NCBI GenBank assembly: GCA_025602905.1
Contig: JAHLKI010000008.1
Location: forward strand, 372,001 to 436,000
Length of the DNA stretch: 64,000 nt
Source of the DNA: Phlyctochytrium arcticum
Lineage: Eukaryota; Chytridiomycota; Chytridiomycetes; Chytridiales; Chytridiaceae
Direction of reading: 5' to 3'
Part shown: piece by piece, positions 44,964-54,875 of the stretch
Layout of the letters: every line of letters begins with the position of its first letter
How positions within the stretch are numbered: position 1 is the first letter of the stretch
Notes under the pieces: generated by a model
The model's database searches: none
What the model saw: only the letters and a program-made list of their open reading frames with translations
What the model was told of the DNA's origin: nothing
Program-made: the position numbers and the translations under genes

Positions 44964-45605
44964 TGTATGTTTTTGCTTTTGCAGTTGTGGGAACGCTGAA
45001 CACGCTAGCAAACTTTTAGGGGAATACGAACCTTGACTGCAGTGAACAATGTAAATAGCCGATATGCGAAAGACGCACAAATATAACAACAAAAAAATAC
45101 AGCCGGGAAAATCTGCCAGAACAAGCTCTTTATACTAGCGAGACCTGCGAAAACGCTCGCGTCATGGATTTGGGGGACGAGAAACGCGGGAAAGATCCGA
45201 TCCTCAACCTAATTTTTCACCCGGTTAAGCCGTCTTGTCGACGGCGGTCGTTAGTACGGGTCTTGCCCATCGGCGCAAGGATCTGGCTGGGAAAGCGGAC
45301 CCTGAAAACCACTTGCTGACCTAATAACCCTAACTGCCGCTGATGGCTCGCACGAGGTCGCTGTGTCATGTGAGCTGTGATGTGATGAGCGACGCCGGAA
45401 ACTTCCCGAGCGAAATTCATTCATTGTCTGGAGGATTTATCTTGGGGATTAGCTATTGAGGATCTAGGGAGGACCCAAGGACAAGAAACGGAATACCTAT
45501 AGGCCGAGACTCGGACAACAAGGAACTTGAATAGGACAGAAGATTAGAGTGGCGGCGCGTTGGCAGCCTAGTAGTAGCCCCCCATCACATTTCAAAGCAA
45601 ACAAC
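44964..45605. other. Divergent intergenic region
   Basis: Upstream DNA of the membrane-protein gene and of the pyruvate dehydrogenase kinase gene. Small frames present have no recognisable features. No repeat or RNA gene was seen. Confidence 0.5.
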
Positions 45606-47023
45606 ATGGTCCAAAAGTTCAGCCAAGTGCTGCTCGACAAGGTCAAACGGCTGGCCGTTCAACCACAGACTCCCGTCTCGCTCAAGCAGTTTGTCGAATT
45701 CGGTAGGTACTCTCTGCCCAATTTCCACCGACGCCATGCCCGCAAGTTCACGGTTCTAACCTATAGAAAAACTACTGACCACAGGACATCGCCCTTCATC
45801 CATGACTGTCCTCCGCGGAAACCAGTTTGTTCACAATGAACTTCCCGTCCGTTTGGCCCACCGCGTGGTTGAGCTGGAAAACCTCCCCCACCAATTGAGT
45901 GACATGCCAAGCATCCGACGCGTTCAGGACTGGTATACGCAAAGTTTCGAAGACTTGATGAACATGCCCACACCAGAGAGTTATGGTGTGCCGCTCAAGG
46001 CACTCCAGCGGATGGAAAAGAGCAGCGGGGCAGAGGCAGGCGGCACGGCCGGCAAGGGCCTCAAGTACTATGATCCCGGCATCAATGGAAACAACATGCC
46101 AGAACTCGACGCCTGGAACAAGGATTTCATTAGCTGCATTGAAAAGATTAAGCGAAGACATGACCCAACCGTCACAACCGTAGCTCAAGGCGTCCTTGAG
46201 TTGAAGAGGCATTGGGCGAAATCGGGTTCACCTTTGTCAAAAGGCCACAACGGATCCCCTGTCCCTCTCCCCTCTGCCATTCAAACATTTCTCGACCGCT
46301 TTTACATGTCGCGAATCGGCATACGCATGCTGATTGGCCAAACCGTCGCTCTCCATAAATCATCCACCGATCCCCAATTCTCGCATGACGACTATGTCGG
46401 CATCATCTGCACCAAGACAAACCTTAACCAGATTGCATTTGAGGCGGCCCAGGACGCACGGACGATTTGTCAAGATTACTATGGCGTTTGGGGTGGCCCC
46501 GAAGTCAAAATTGTCGGAGCCTCCGATGTCGAGTTTATGTATGTCCCCTCCCATCTGCACCACATGTTGTTTGAGCTCCTCAAGAACTCATTGCGAGCGG
46601 TGGTGGAGCGCCACGGCGTTGATTGTGACGAATGGCCAGATATCAAACTGGTCGTTGCAGAAGGCAAGGAGGATTTGACCATCAAAATTAGTGATGAGGG
46701 TGGAGGTATCCCACGAAGCGGTATGCCCCTGATCTGGTCCTACATGTATACCACCGCAGAAAATCCGCTATTTGAAGACGGCGATGGTCGTAATGACTTT
46801 AGGGCGCCCATGGCTGGGTTCGTAGCATATCATTATCCTTATTTTCTGGAGTTGTTTGCCTAATTCTGTGCATTTAAATAGGTATGGGTACGGTCTACCC
46901 ATCACCCGACTCTACGCTCGATACTTTGGTGGGGACCTCCGCACAATCAGTATGGAAGGTTATGGTACAGACGCCTATCTCCATCTTTCGCGTCTGAGTG
47001 ATAGCGAGGAACCACTTCCATAA
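45606..47023 (+). CDS. Mitochondrial pyruvate dehydrogenase kinase
   Basis: Three exons: 45606-45702, 45785-46817 and 46882-47023, giving 423 residues. The helical N-terminal domain includes QTPVSLKQFVEFGHRPS and FLDRFYMSRIGIRMLIGQ. The GHKL ATP-binding domain has the N-box HHMLFELLKNSLRAVVE, the G1 box KISDEGGGIPRS and YGYGLPITRLYARYFGGDL, the last restored by splicing. These enzymes phosphorylate and switch off the E1 subunit of the pyruvate dehydrogenase complex in the mitochondrial matrix. The HHMLFELLKN form fits PDK rather than branched-chain ketoacid dehydrogenase kinase. A short spacer rich in Gly/Ser (about 110-125) is inserted in the first domain. Confidence 0.9.
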
Positions 47024-47345
47024 GTCATACCCTCTCTCAACAACCATCACCAACATTTGTACAGTAGCAGGTCTCACGAATGGGATATATCCGCGAACAG
47101 CACGCACCCATGTATCCTCAGACCGAAAAACTTTGACCCATATATTTGGAATCACTCGTGGAAAATTTCAAATGATACTCCCCCAACCCTTTGACATCTT
47201 ACATTTATTTTTCCTTGTATTTTTTTCCTCTTCTGGCATTAATTTATGCTTTTCTTCACAACCCACGTACCGACTTGACTTGGATGATTTTCCTCAGATA
47301 CATATATAATGGTTCATCAAAATAAAAACTATCTCCTTCCAAAAA
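47024..47345. other. Convergent intergenic region
   Basis: Between the 3' ends of the pyruvate dehydrogenase kinase and carrier genes. T-rich stretches near 47200 could serve 3'-end formation. No gene seen. Confidence 0.45.
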
Positions 47346-48589
47346 CTACGGATGCCCGTACGTACGACAAAACGAGCTAACAGTCTCGTACACGGCAAAC
47401 GTGACACACGTCCCCGGTAAGACTCTTATCACATTCAAGGTTAGTCCTTTATAAAAGCCCTTCAGTCCCTCCCCCCTAAAACAAAGTCAATACGCCAGTT
47501 CAAAGTGAATCATACGAAAACAAACCTGTAGATCGTCTTGACGGTACCAGTGACACCCCGGTATACCACATCCGACCCGTGACCCACCTGGATCTGCAGT
47601 CGAGAGCGGAGGACTTGGTAGGGGTATGTGCAGACGGTAGCAAAGATTTTGGAGGAGGCGGCCATGGCCATCGTCTCCAGGGTTGACTTTATGGCAGTGT
47701 TAGAAGGGTACAGGTTTACCAAGACAATTGTGACTTACGAGACTGGGTAGGGATTGGGGAGAATCGGCTGGGATGGATGATGTTGGTGAGCGATGTGCAT
47801 TCTGCCGCCATTTCTTCATTTCTTCGTAGGCCATGAATTGGAGAGCTCCATGTGATACTCCAAGGAAGGCAGGCAGCATCCCTTTATAGAGTCCCCGTAC
47901 GCCCTCCTGGGTCCATAAGCGGGACAAGCCCTCTAAGAATTAAGGTCAAGACTTTGATGGGCATGGTAGGTTGGGGCTTCAAGGAGTTTACCGTAGAGAG
48001 ACTTGTATGCTCCTGGATCTGTTGCTTTTGTTCCACACATCCGGGTCTTGATCACCCAGAATGGGTTAGTGCATACAGCCGTCAATGCACCTAGTAGGGA
48101 GAGATCAAGATACATATCAGATCTACTGGAACAAAAGCAAGATCCATCATATATATCAAATACCTGCCTCGGCGGATGCAATCAAATGCTGTCCGGCCCC
48201 CAACTGTTGTCCAGGACTATCCCGCATCCAGTCTTTGATGTGCGAATACCACCAAAAGTAAAGGCCCCAGGACAAAGTCGCGCCAGCAAAGTTGGGTGAT
48301 ACCCCCCGATACAGCCCGCGGACGCCCCCTTCATTGTTCCAGATTTGACGGAATGCATCGAGGGATGAGAGTCGTTTTGTCGATGTATCGACTGTTTTAA
48401 TGCAATGAGTTTCTTTTTGTTTATATGTGACGTGAGCAGAAATGGGTATTTACTTTGGAAGCGCGTTTTGACTAAATCCATAGGATGGAGGAGGACGGTA
48501 GAAGCTGCTCCTGCCGTAAAGCCAGCCAGAGCCTGGTCCGTCGCTACACTCCCCGTCAACGTCTTTCTTGAATTCTGCTGGGCTGCCAT
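47346..48589 (-). CDS. Mitochondrial carrier, FLX1/SLC25A32 (FAD/folate) type
   Basis: Six exons: 48454-48589, 48164-48391, 47992-48090, 47739-47932, 47526-47686 and 47346-47475, giving 315 residues. The three mitochondrial carrier repeats each show the PX(D/E)XX(K/R) signature: HPMDLVKTRFQ, NPFWVIKTRMC and YPYQVLRSRLQIQ, each followed by a GXXGLYKG-type block. The form PYQVLRSRLQ and NPFWVIKTRM are typical of the SLC25A32/Flx1 group that moves FAD or folate across the inner membrane. In-frame ATGs at 48664 and 48709 would add an unconserved 25-40 residue leader; I chose 48589 because the first helix follows about 18 residues later, as usual. Confidence 0.82.
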
Positions 48590-48803
48590 TACATATGGTC
48601 CTTCCGAGGTGTTCAGGAACTGCATTGTGAGCATCCCAAACTCGATCGAGCGTAATGTTGCCATGGAAATGTTATGACTTTGACATGTATACATTTGGGA
48701 GGGATGCATTTGACATGATGTTCTATTGAAGTAGTGTGTCTAAAACACAGAAATAATCTTTGGGGAAGAGGGGGGGTATATACATTAGACGGGAAACATT
48801 GGG

Positions 48804-49109
48804 TTAGATCTTGATGCGCTTCCCATCCGGGACAGATTTACGATCCTCAGGCTCGCTATCGCTGTCGCCTTCTTCACTATCCTCGGCTGCCGCCGCAGCA
48901 TCAGCCTCCATTTGGGATGCTCCAGATTTAATCATTTCGTTGGTAAAGTATGTGTTGTAGTGACCTTGAAGCTCGGTCAGCGTACTGGCGAGGGTTTGCA
49001 TGTAGTCGTGGATGGTTGCGGCGGGAGGGAGAGGTTGGGTGAATGAGGCTTCAGACTTTGTGGTTTCTGACCCTGAGACTGAGTAGGTGGCAGTTAATGT
49101 ATGCGACAT
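48804..49109 (-). CDS. Small acidic protein, GON7-like (KEOPS/EKC subunit candidate)
   Basis: A single exon of 101 residues. It has a short N-terminal beta-like part (LTATYSVSGSETTK), a helix with TIHDYMQTLASTLTELQGHY followed by NTYFTNEMIKSGA, an acidic run, and the end DGKRIKI. Fungal Gon7 is a short protein with the same order: strand, helix with LQxxxNxxLTxxM, acidic tail. Gon7 stabilises the KEOPS/EKC complex that makes the t6A modification of tRNA. The match rests on length and one helix pattern, so it is tentative. It is convergent with nothing and divergent from the next small gene, with 229 bp between start codons. Confidence 0.45.
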   Translation of the reverse strand: MSHTLTATYSVSGSETTKSEASFTQPLPPAATIHDYMQTLASTLTELQGHYNTYFTNEMIKSGASQMEADAAAAAEDSEEGDSDSEPEDRKSVPDGKRIKI

Positions 49110-49338
49110 TGGTTCTGCTGACGGTGTGTCTTTGGGTTGGTTGATCGGGAAAGGATTTCAAGAATCTTGGAATTTGGGAGCAAGTTTGCAATTTACCCTT
49201 ACATGGCTAAAGTGGAGGAAATCCCGGACCCACATGGAACCTGCATGCATGGAACCCACCCAAAATCCCAAATCCCCAAGTTCCCAAGGCAGATTGCAGA
49301 GGACACACCCGATTACAATCTCCTTTAACCTACACAAA

Positions 49339-49755
49339 ATGAACAGCAACCTGGCTCACCTTGACCCCAACGAAGACCCCGCCACTGTCGCCAAAATTGC
49401 CCAAGAAATCAAAGATGATATCTTCATGAACAAAGTGCTGCACAATCTTCTCTTTGGAAATGATTCGGACTCTGATTCAGACACGGACTCGGACGACTCG
49501 TACCCAGGCTATGAAAAAGAAAAAAAGAAGGAGCTGGACCGGATGTTCGAACGAGAAGTAACCAAACTCGCGCGAGCAGAGTTGGTCAAACTCAATTTGT
49601 GGAGTCGGGAATACTTTGATGGGCTTCAGGAGCGTATGCAATTGCCAACACAGACTCCGGCCCAGGACACTACGTCCGACACAGAGACTGATTCCAATAC
49701 GCAGCCCAGCAGCAGCTCAAACACCCAAGCCCCCAATCAGTCTGGTCAGGCTTAG
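49339..49755 (+). CDS. Hypothetical acidic protein
   Basis: A single exon of 138 residues from the ATG at 49339. It has a helical N-terminus (PATVAKIAQEIKDDIFMNKV), a Ser-Asp repeat tract (SDSDSDTDSDDS), a charged helix (KEKKKELDRMFEREVTKLAR), and a Thr/Ser/Gln-rich tail. I do not recognise a family. The open frame continues upstream to 49087, but the codons before 49339 look like leader sequence. Coding status is probable from the helix and acidic composition only. Confidence 0.45.
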   Translation: MNSNLAHLDPNEDPATVAKIAQEIKDDIFMNKVLHNLLFGNDSDSDSDTDSDDSYPGYEKEKKKELDRMFEREVTKLARAELVKLNLWSREYFDGLQERMQLPTQTPAQDTTSDTETDSNTQPSSSSNTQAPNQSGQA

Positions 49756-50019
49756 AAAACGAGAAAGACCCTGAATCCTTGCTAGAGTTCCCCGCCGGGA
49801 ACAACATCACTGTTTGTCTACAACGACAAATCCAAGCTTTCCTTCATACCAGAGCAATTCAATGTAAGAAGATGTTAGCGGAGAGTTCAACGAAAGGGAA
49901 GTAAAGCCTGGAGGTAGTCGATGGGTACGAGTTTGTTATTTGTGGTACGTGTAGCTTTTCTATTGACGTTGCATGATCTAGTCCTCGCATGCATTTGAAT
50001 TTACATAGATGGTACTGAC

Positions 50020-50460
50020 ACAGGAGTTATCGCAGAATGGAAACGGGAAGGAGTCGTGCAGTTCCAAGAACATCCGGCCATGCATTTCTTTGTCACGGGA
50101 ACCTCGTTCCAAAGCATTGAAGATCGTATCTCAAAGCCGCAATCAACCTCTTAAGCTTAGAGGCAGCCTTGGTCCCGAATAGATAGCACCTTAGTGGACC
50201 GTCGCTCAAAATCAAAGTCCGACACCTTTTTGCAATCTATTTCTTTGATCGCGCGACTATTCTCGGACGGTTGGTCAAATATCCACAACGAGGGCTTCGT
50301 CAATTACATGGCCACGATCCCGCCTTCGACGGACGTCTTTGTTAGTTGCGTCCGTGGCAACCGGTCAACAGGGTCATTCGGCAGAATAAATCGCTCAAGA
50401 TATTGCTCGTGTCATCAAACAGAAACGTTGTTGGGGCAGTGATGGATAGCACTGTTATGG
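50020..50460 (+). pseudogene. Decayed hAT/DUF659-type transposase fragment
   Basis: Two neighbouring frames hold pieces of one protein. Frame one (about 50029-50150) reads IAEWKREGVVQF and then HFFVTGTSFQSIED. Frame two (about 50194-50350) reads LIARLFSDGWSNIHNEGFVN, then a proline and FVSC. The order, an aromatic-rich block before a DGWSN motif at the start of the RNase-H-like fold, is that of DUF659/hAT-type transposases. At least one frameshift and several stops separate the parts, and the zinc-finger and C-terminal dimerisation domains are absent. It is not functional. Confidence 0.55.
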
Positions 50461-50733
50461 TTCACGATGGACACCTCCAGCGCGGCATCAGAACGCAGCT
50501 TTTCTACCTTTGGGTTCATTTACCCCAAGCTGCGAAATGCAACGCTATTTTGAAAAAGCTTGTTTGTCAAGACCAACTACGGACAATTTTCGCATTCTGT
50601 GCTTTTGATGGCGACTTGAAGTCTTTGATTGTGTCGGAAAGTGAAGCAGGGACTGACGCTACTGATAGTGATGGATCCAATGACAGTAATAATGACAGCG
50701 AAGATCTGAGCCATGCATTATACCTCAGGCAGT

Positions 50734-51210
50734 GATCCATCTGAAAACCACGTCAAAGCCGAATTATGGACACCAATCTTGTCCAATGCTATTAAGCATA
50801 TGGACTTTTCCGGCATAGGATCGATGTGGGAGGTTCAACACTTGTTCCCCGGGAATGCGGGCACTGGATCGGCCAAATCCGACTTCGCGTCAATTCTGGT
50901 CGCCGAAAATGGCGCATACTTCCCACTGTTGATCACTGAGCTGGACGTCGACGGATTGTCGATCCATAAGGATCACTTGGTGGTGGTATCCGAGGCCGTT
51001 TTCGAGCTTTCCCAGATTTTAGAGCGGGTATGTCCGACGGCCGAAGATTTAGCGGACATGGGATTTTATGGCGCTAGTCAACAACGCCCGAATCAGCTTT
51101 AAAAAGCTTGTGCCAAAACTCGATGAAAATTGCCTGTACTATGTCGAAACGAACACGCTGATGGCATTTGACCTGGACAGCACCGACGAAAAAACGTTAG
51201 TTTAGTCATA
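50734..51210 (+). pseudogene. Degenerate ORF of unknown family with a frameshift near 51060
   Basis: The main frame (to 51102) reads as a globular protein: AELWTPILSNAIKHMDFSG, then a KSDFASILVAENG block and FPLLITELDVDG. Near the end of this frame, at about 51060, the frame must shift for the sequence to continue plausibly (FMALVNNARISFKKLVPKL, then CLYYVETNTLMAFDLDS) to a stop at about 51204. There is no good start. It follows the transposase relic without a gap, so it may be cargo of the element or another captured gene. I do not recognise a family. Confidence 0.35.
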
Positions 51211-51295
51211 AATCTTATGATTCTCCCAGTACTATATCTTGCTCTTTTCTATTAGTCTAGTATTAAATCTCACAATTCTCCCAATACTATCTTCT
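51205..51295. repeat. Pair of imperfect AT-rich direct repeats
   Basis: AAATCTTATGATTCTCCCAG followed by TACTAT recurs about 50 bp later as AAATCTCACAATTCTCCCAA followed by TACTAT. Each is preceded by TTAGTC. The repeat follows the stop of the degenerate ORF and may mark the end of the decayed element. Confidence 0.6.
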
Positions 51296-52372
51296 AAACG
51301 GGAGATGTCATTTCGAATTTGTGAACTATTGCATGTACGAATTCGACATCTTTATCAACTATCATCTCTTCCACCTTTATCAATTACTTTTTTCGAGAAT
51401 AAATCTTAGAAATTGAAATGACCCTGTATTGGCAAAGGCACTGTGGCCGTTACCCGTTCACTCTCAAGCTCCTGCGCTCCCACCGCATGTGCAATGTGCA
51501 GCAAAGTAAGCTCCAATGCCCCGATCAGATTAGCCATGCTCTACGCGTTGTAACTGGCAATACCCTGGGAATAAAAGGCATTTGTCAACTATCAGCATGA
51601 CTGGCTGGCAGCTAGTGGAACGTTGGGTGGTTAACGTCATGTACAAGAGTAGGTAGATGGTTAAAATTTACGTTGCGGGTGTCTACGGAGTATATGTCAC
51701 GTTGTACAATGGAGAATTAAAACGATCTATCATCGGCCTTTAGAGACGTGGGAATTGCTTAAAGCGTCAACAACAGATACTGCGCAGTCAGCTTGTTCCG
51801 TCCATGACTTGCTCAAACTATCAGACTATCGAGAGATCTGGAAGACCGGAAACCTCTGAACATCTAGTGTATATACATAGGGTAAAGCTCGCCCGCAGCT
51901 AACGCAGTTATCCCTCAAGGAGAGTATGACTCTGGCAGAATATTCTTGATTGTTAGACAAGATCAAGCTTCGTTTTACAACATCACTGTACAGGATTTTC
52001 CCCATCAGCTTGCACAGGGTATATCGCGCATTTCAACAAACGTTCCTACCCTCAGCGTAATTCATCTCTACAAATGGCGCCTATCCAAATGGTTGATTTG
52101 GACTAGATGAAATCGTACTCATTCTGAAGAGCAGTAGCTGACGCGACTGACGGTCCGTCCTGTTATATAACGACGACCACAAATTCTCTTGCATCCAGAC
52201 TTAGGGGGCTACAAACCTAGGCACGCGCCAAGCGAAATACAACTTGCTGTACCTGGGTTAATAATCCCCTGACTAAGTTATAGTCACCAAAATGATATAT
52301 ATAAGTTACGTGAGGAAGGATGACGAAACGTGAGAATATACATGCGAAATGATGGTAGAAATGAGCATATGC

Positions 52373-54457
52373 TCATCGTAGTTTAGAAAGCTCCTCTTGC
52401 AAATCAGAAATCAAACTTTTCCAATGTGATGATACAGTTCCCTTCGACGACGACGGAAGTGGGGTTGCCCGGGTGGCACTGATAGCATCTAGGTAATGAG
52501 TGCCATCCCATGCCCAATCTTCTACCGACCATTCACGAACTTGCTTCATGATTTCATCCTTCTTCAAGCGGAAATGGTCGCGGACGACATCTTTGAAACC
52601 AACTGGGGGGTTCCTCAGGATCCCAATCATAGCTTCCTTCACACAATTCCTGCGAATCACCCTATTGTACAATGTATTTTGACAGCTGGTCTTATCCGCT
52701 TTTCCATCACCCGGCTCGTTGTAGTAGGGGGTGTCGATTAAAATCATGGACTGAATGGACATCAAAACTTGCAAGAGCGTTGATTGATTTTTTCCGGTCT
52801 GCCACATCTCACTACCCGCCCCAAGCCACGTTCCCAAAAGGGATAGACACACCTTCCCGCAATGGTAAAGGTTTGGGTTGAATCTGACTGACCCATTTCC
52901 TGTGGTCAGTAGTGTGACGCGGGGAGGGACATCCGGGTACGCGTTTGGAAACGCAGTATTTAAGACAAAACAGGCGTTACTATAAGGTGTATCTGTCGGG
53001 CCCGTAATTACGAAACGGATGGCGTTCAAATTCTCGCCATCCACTCTGACGAAAATTGAACTAGATTCACAGCATGGTAACGATGTAGACAATGTGGCCA
53101 ACTCTTTGGCGATATGGATGGTCCTGTTTGGTTTGAGGACCTGAGTTGCATTGATGGCGGGAGGTGCTGGATTTGCCTCCGACCACAATTGAACGTATTG
53201 AAAGAGGTGGGGCTTTATGACCTCAGCATACGTCTTCAGTACCAGAGTCGGGGCATCCCCCAAATCCGCATCTGTGTCCGAGTCCGAATCAATTATAATG
53301 GGGTTTTGATGATAGTAAGAATTTTGTTGAAGTTTTTTGAAATGGGCAACTCTCTCTTGTATCTTCCCCCACAAGTCATTGAAATCAGTGGCCAATGTGA
53401 CCACTTTAACCATCTCCTCTTGGTCCGCATTCATTCTCTGCTCATCTTGTCCTTGTGCAGAGATACCTATGTTGTCCGATAAACTGGTGACCATGCTTTG
53501 CGAAAATATACTCGTTTGCTGAACCAACGTTCCGAAAGCATCTATTAAGGGAATGGTATATTCCAAGTGTTGTGTGGCATTTTTGTGTGACTGTGATTGG
53601 TGGGAAGATGAGGCAGAGGATGATGGCTCGACCCTGGCCTGCTTTCTTCCTTGCTCCGGCAGGTCATGGTATACTGAAGCTTTTGGCTCGGGGAATCGGT
53701 CGATAAGGATGGGAAGTAGAATTTCGTGTTTTGACAAGAGGTCAAGAAGTGAGATGATATTAAAGTATAAAGGACTACGGTCAGCAATGTCCATTAATGA
53801 ATCGTTCTGCAGATACTCGAGCATCCAAATAAGAAAACAGGAGTTGGTAAGAACGCTGCACAGATCAGGGTCTGGAAGGTGATCGAAAATGTAAGCTTCA
53901 GGTTGTCGATAGGCATTGGGAAGCAGATGTTTCAGTGCAATCACACACGACGAGGTAATTTCATCCATGTTGTCGCATTTTTTGGAAGCTTTACCCAGAG
54001 ATTTTCGTCCGTAAGAATGCGAAGCATAGCCCGTCCCTGAACCGATTTGAGTATATGCCGATTGGTGTTTGTGCTGGGGCTTTGTTGTATCCTTCTTTCG
54101 ATCCACCTTTCCTTTCGATTGTTCGAGGAATTTGTCGCTCTTATCAGAGCGCAATTTGGTGTGAAAGTAGATGAATTGGAGCACTTGTGAGATAGCAATA
54201 AGACGAGCACCAGCGCAATGTGCGTTTGCTCCGACCGGAACGTCCGCAACACCGTCCGCGGTCTCTCCACAAACGAGACAAACGTTGACCTTGCATTTGC
54301 TGCATTTCGCCTGTAACAACGAATCGGCACGATTGAGAAAGACATTGATGCTATCGGTTTTGGTAGGAGATAGCAGAACATTGAGTTCCCTGAGGGTTTT
54401 CCTGCAGGTTGGGCACCTCACTTTCTCGAAAGTAGAAAATCGTTCCAGAATTGACAT
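52373..54457 (-). CDS. Large E2-type (UBC-domain) protein with N-terminal cysteine-rich segment
   Basis: A single exon of 694 residues. The C-terminal UBC fold spans about 455-640: AIRFVITGPTDTPYSNACF, then FPNAYPDVPPRV, and the active-site region FNPNLYHCGKVCLSLLGTW with the catalytic cysteine. A following WLGAGSEMW loop and a long C-terminal extension are like the BIRC6/UBE2O class of large E2s. The N-terminus is unusual: CPTC at 15, CSKC near 53, CLVC near 61 and a distal HC pair, with spacing that suggests a zinc-binding IBR- or RING-like domain. Between lie a Lys-rich linker and a helical region. If both parts work it could couple E3-like and E2 functions in one chain. The zinc domain identity is inference. 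Confidence 0.75.
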   Translation of the reverse strand: MSILERFSTFEKVRCPTCRKTLRELNVLLSPTKTDSINVFLNRADSLLQAKCSKCKVNVCLVCGETADGVADVPVGANAHCAGARLIAISQVLQFIYFHTKLRSDKSDKFLEQSKGKVDRKKDTTKPQHKHQSAYTQIGSGTGYASHSYGRKSLGKASKKCDNMDEITSSCVIALKHLLPNAYRQPEAYIFDHLPDPDLCSVLTNSCFLIWMLEYLQNDSLMDIADRSPLYFNIISLLDLLSKHEILLPILIDRFPEPKASVYHDLPEQGRKQARVEPSSSASSSHQSQSHKNATQHLEYTIPLIDAFGTLVQQTSIFSQSMVTSLSDNIGISAQGQDEQRMNADQEEMVKVVTLATDFNDLWGKIQERVAHFKKLQQNSYYHQNPIIIDSDSDTDADLGDAPTLVLKTYAEVIKPHLFQYVQLWSEANPAPPAINATQVLKPNRTIHIAKELATLSTSLPCCESSSIFVRVDGENLNAIRFVITGPTDTPYSNACFVLNTAFPNAYPDVPPRVTLLTTGNGSVRFNPNLYHCGKVCLSLLGTWLGAGSEMWQTGKNQSTLLQVLMSIQSMILIDTPYYNEPGDGKADKTSCQNTLYNRVIRRNCVKEAMIGILRNPPVGFKDVVRDHFRLKKDEIMKQVREWSVEDWAWDGTHYLDAISATRATPLPSSSKGTVSSHWKSLISDLQEELSKLR

Positions 54458-54875
54458 TTCTCAAAAGGTTATGAAGAGTTTGGAGGAAGTTGATCGATCA
54501 AATCCAGCTATTCCCCAAGTGGGACTCGACTAGGTGGCAGGTAGTAATATATGGAGAGTCGTTCTTGTTGGGGCACTTTCGAGTTCTTTTCTGAGTTCTG
54601 CAAGAGTTCGACGACGACAAGTTCGAAATTGTCGAAATTCCGACCATTAATTAAGCTTGAAATGGCCAAAGTGGTCCAACCAACGCTTTCGCGACGGCCA
54701 GTTTGCCCGCCCTGATCATCACCGCTTCTACAATTACTCCCTCTCCCTTCTATCCCAAAGCGCCGAACGTTTCTTTCTGTGGACTGTATGCGTACTGCAG
54801 GCACGGTACGGCTGAGGGATCCAGTCCAAGAATCAACGCGCCCAGCTCGACGGCAACAGGCCTCACCTCAAAAGA
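54458..54875. other. Divergent intergenic region between the E2 and COG8 genes
   Basis: Both flanking genes start here. No further gene or repeat seen. Confidence 0.5.

Larger units (their letters stand above)
49756..52372. other. Gene-poor interval with decayed mobile sequence
   Basis: This 2.6-kb stretch holds the transposase relic and the degenerate ORF listed separately, a short AT-rich direct repeat near 51205-51295, and otherwise no intact gene. From 51300 to 52370 I see nothing I can support on either strand. Confidence 0.6.

Noticed and set aside
45205..45420. Possible tRNA-like fold between the membrane-protein and kinase genes
   Set aside because: A few GC-rich inverted segments are present but no T-loop consensus or cloverleaf could be built by eye.
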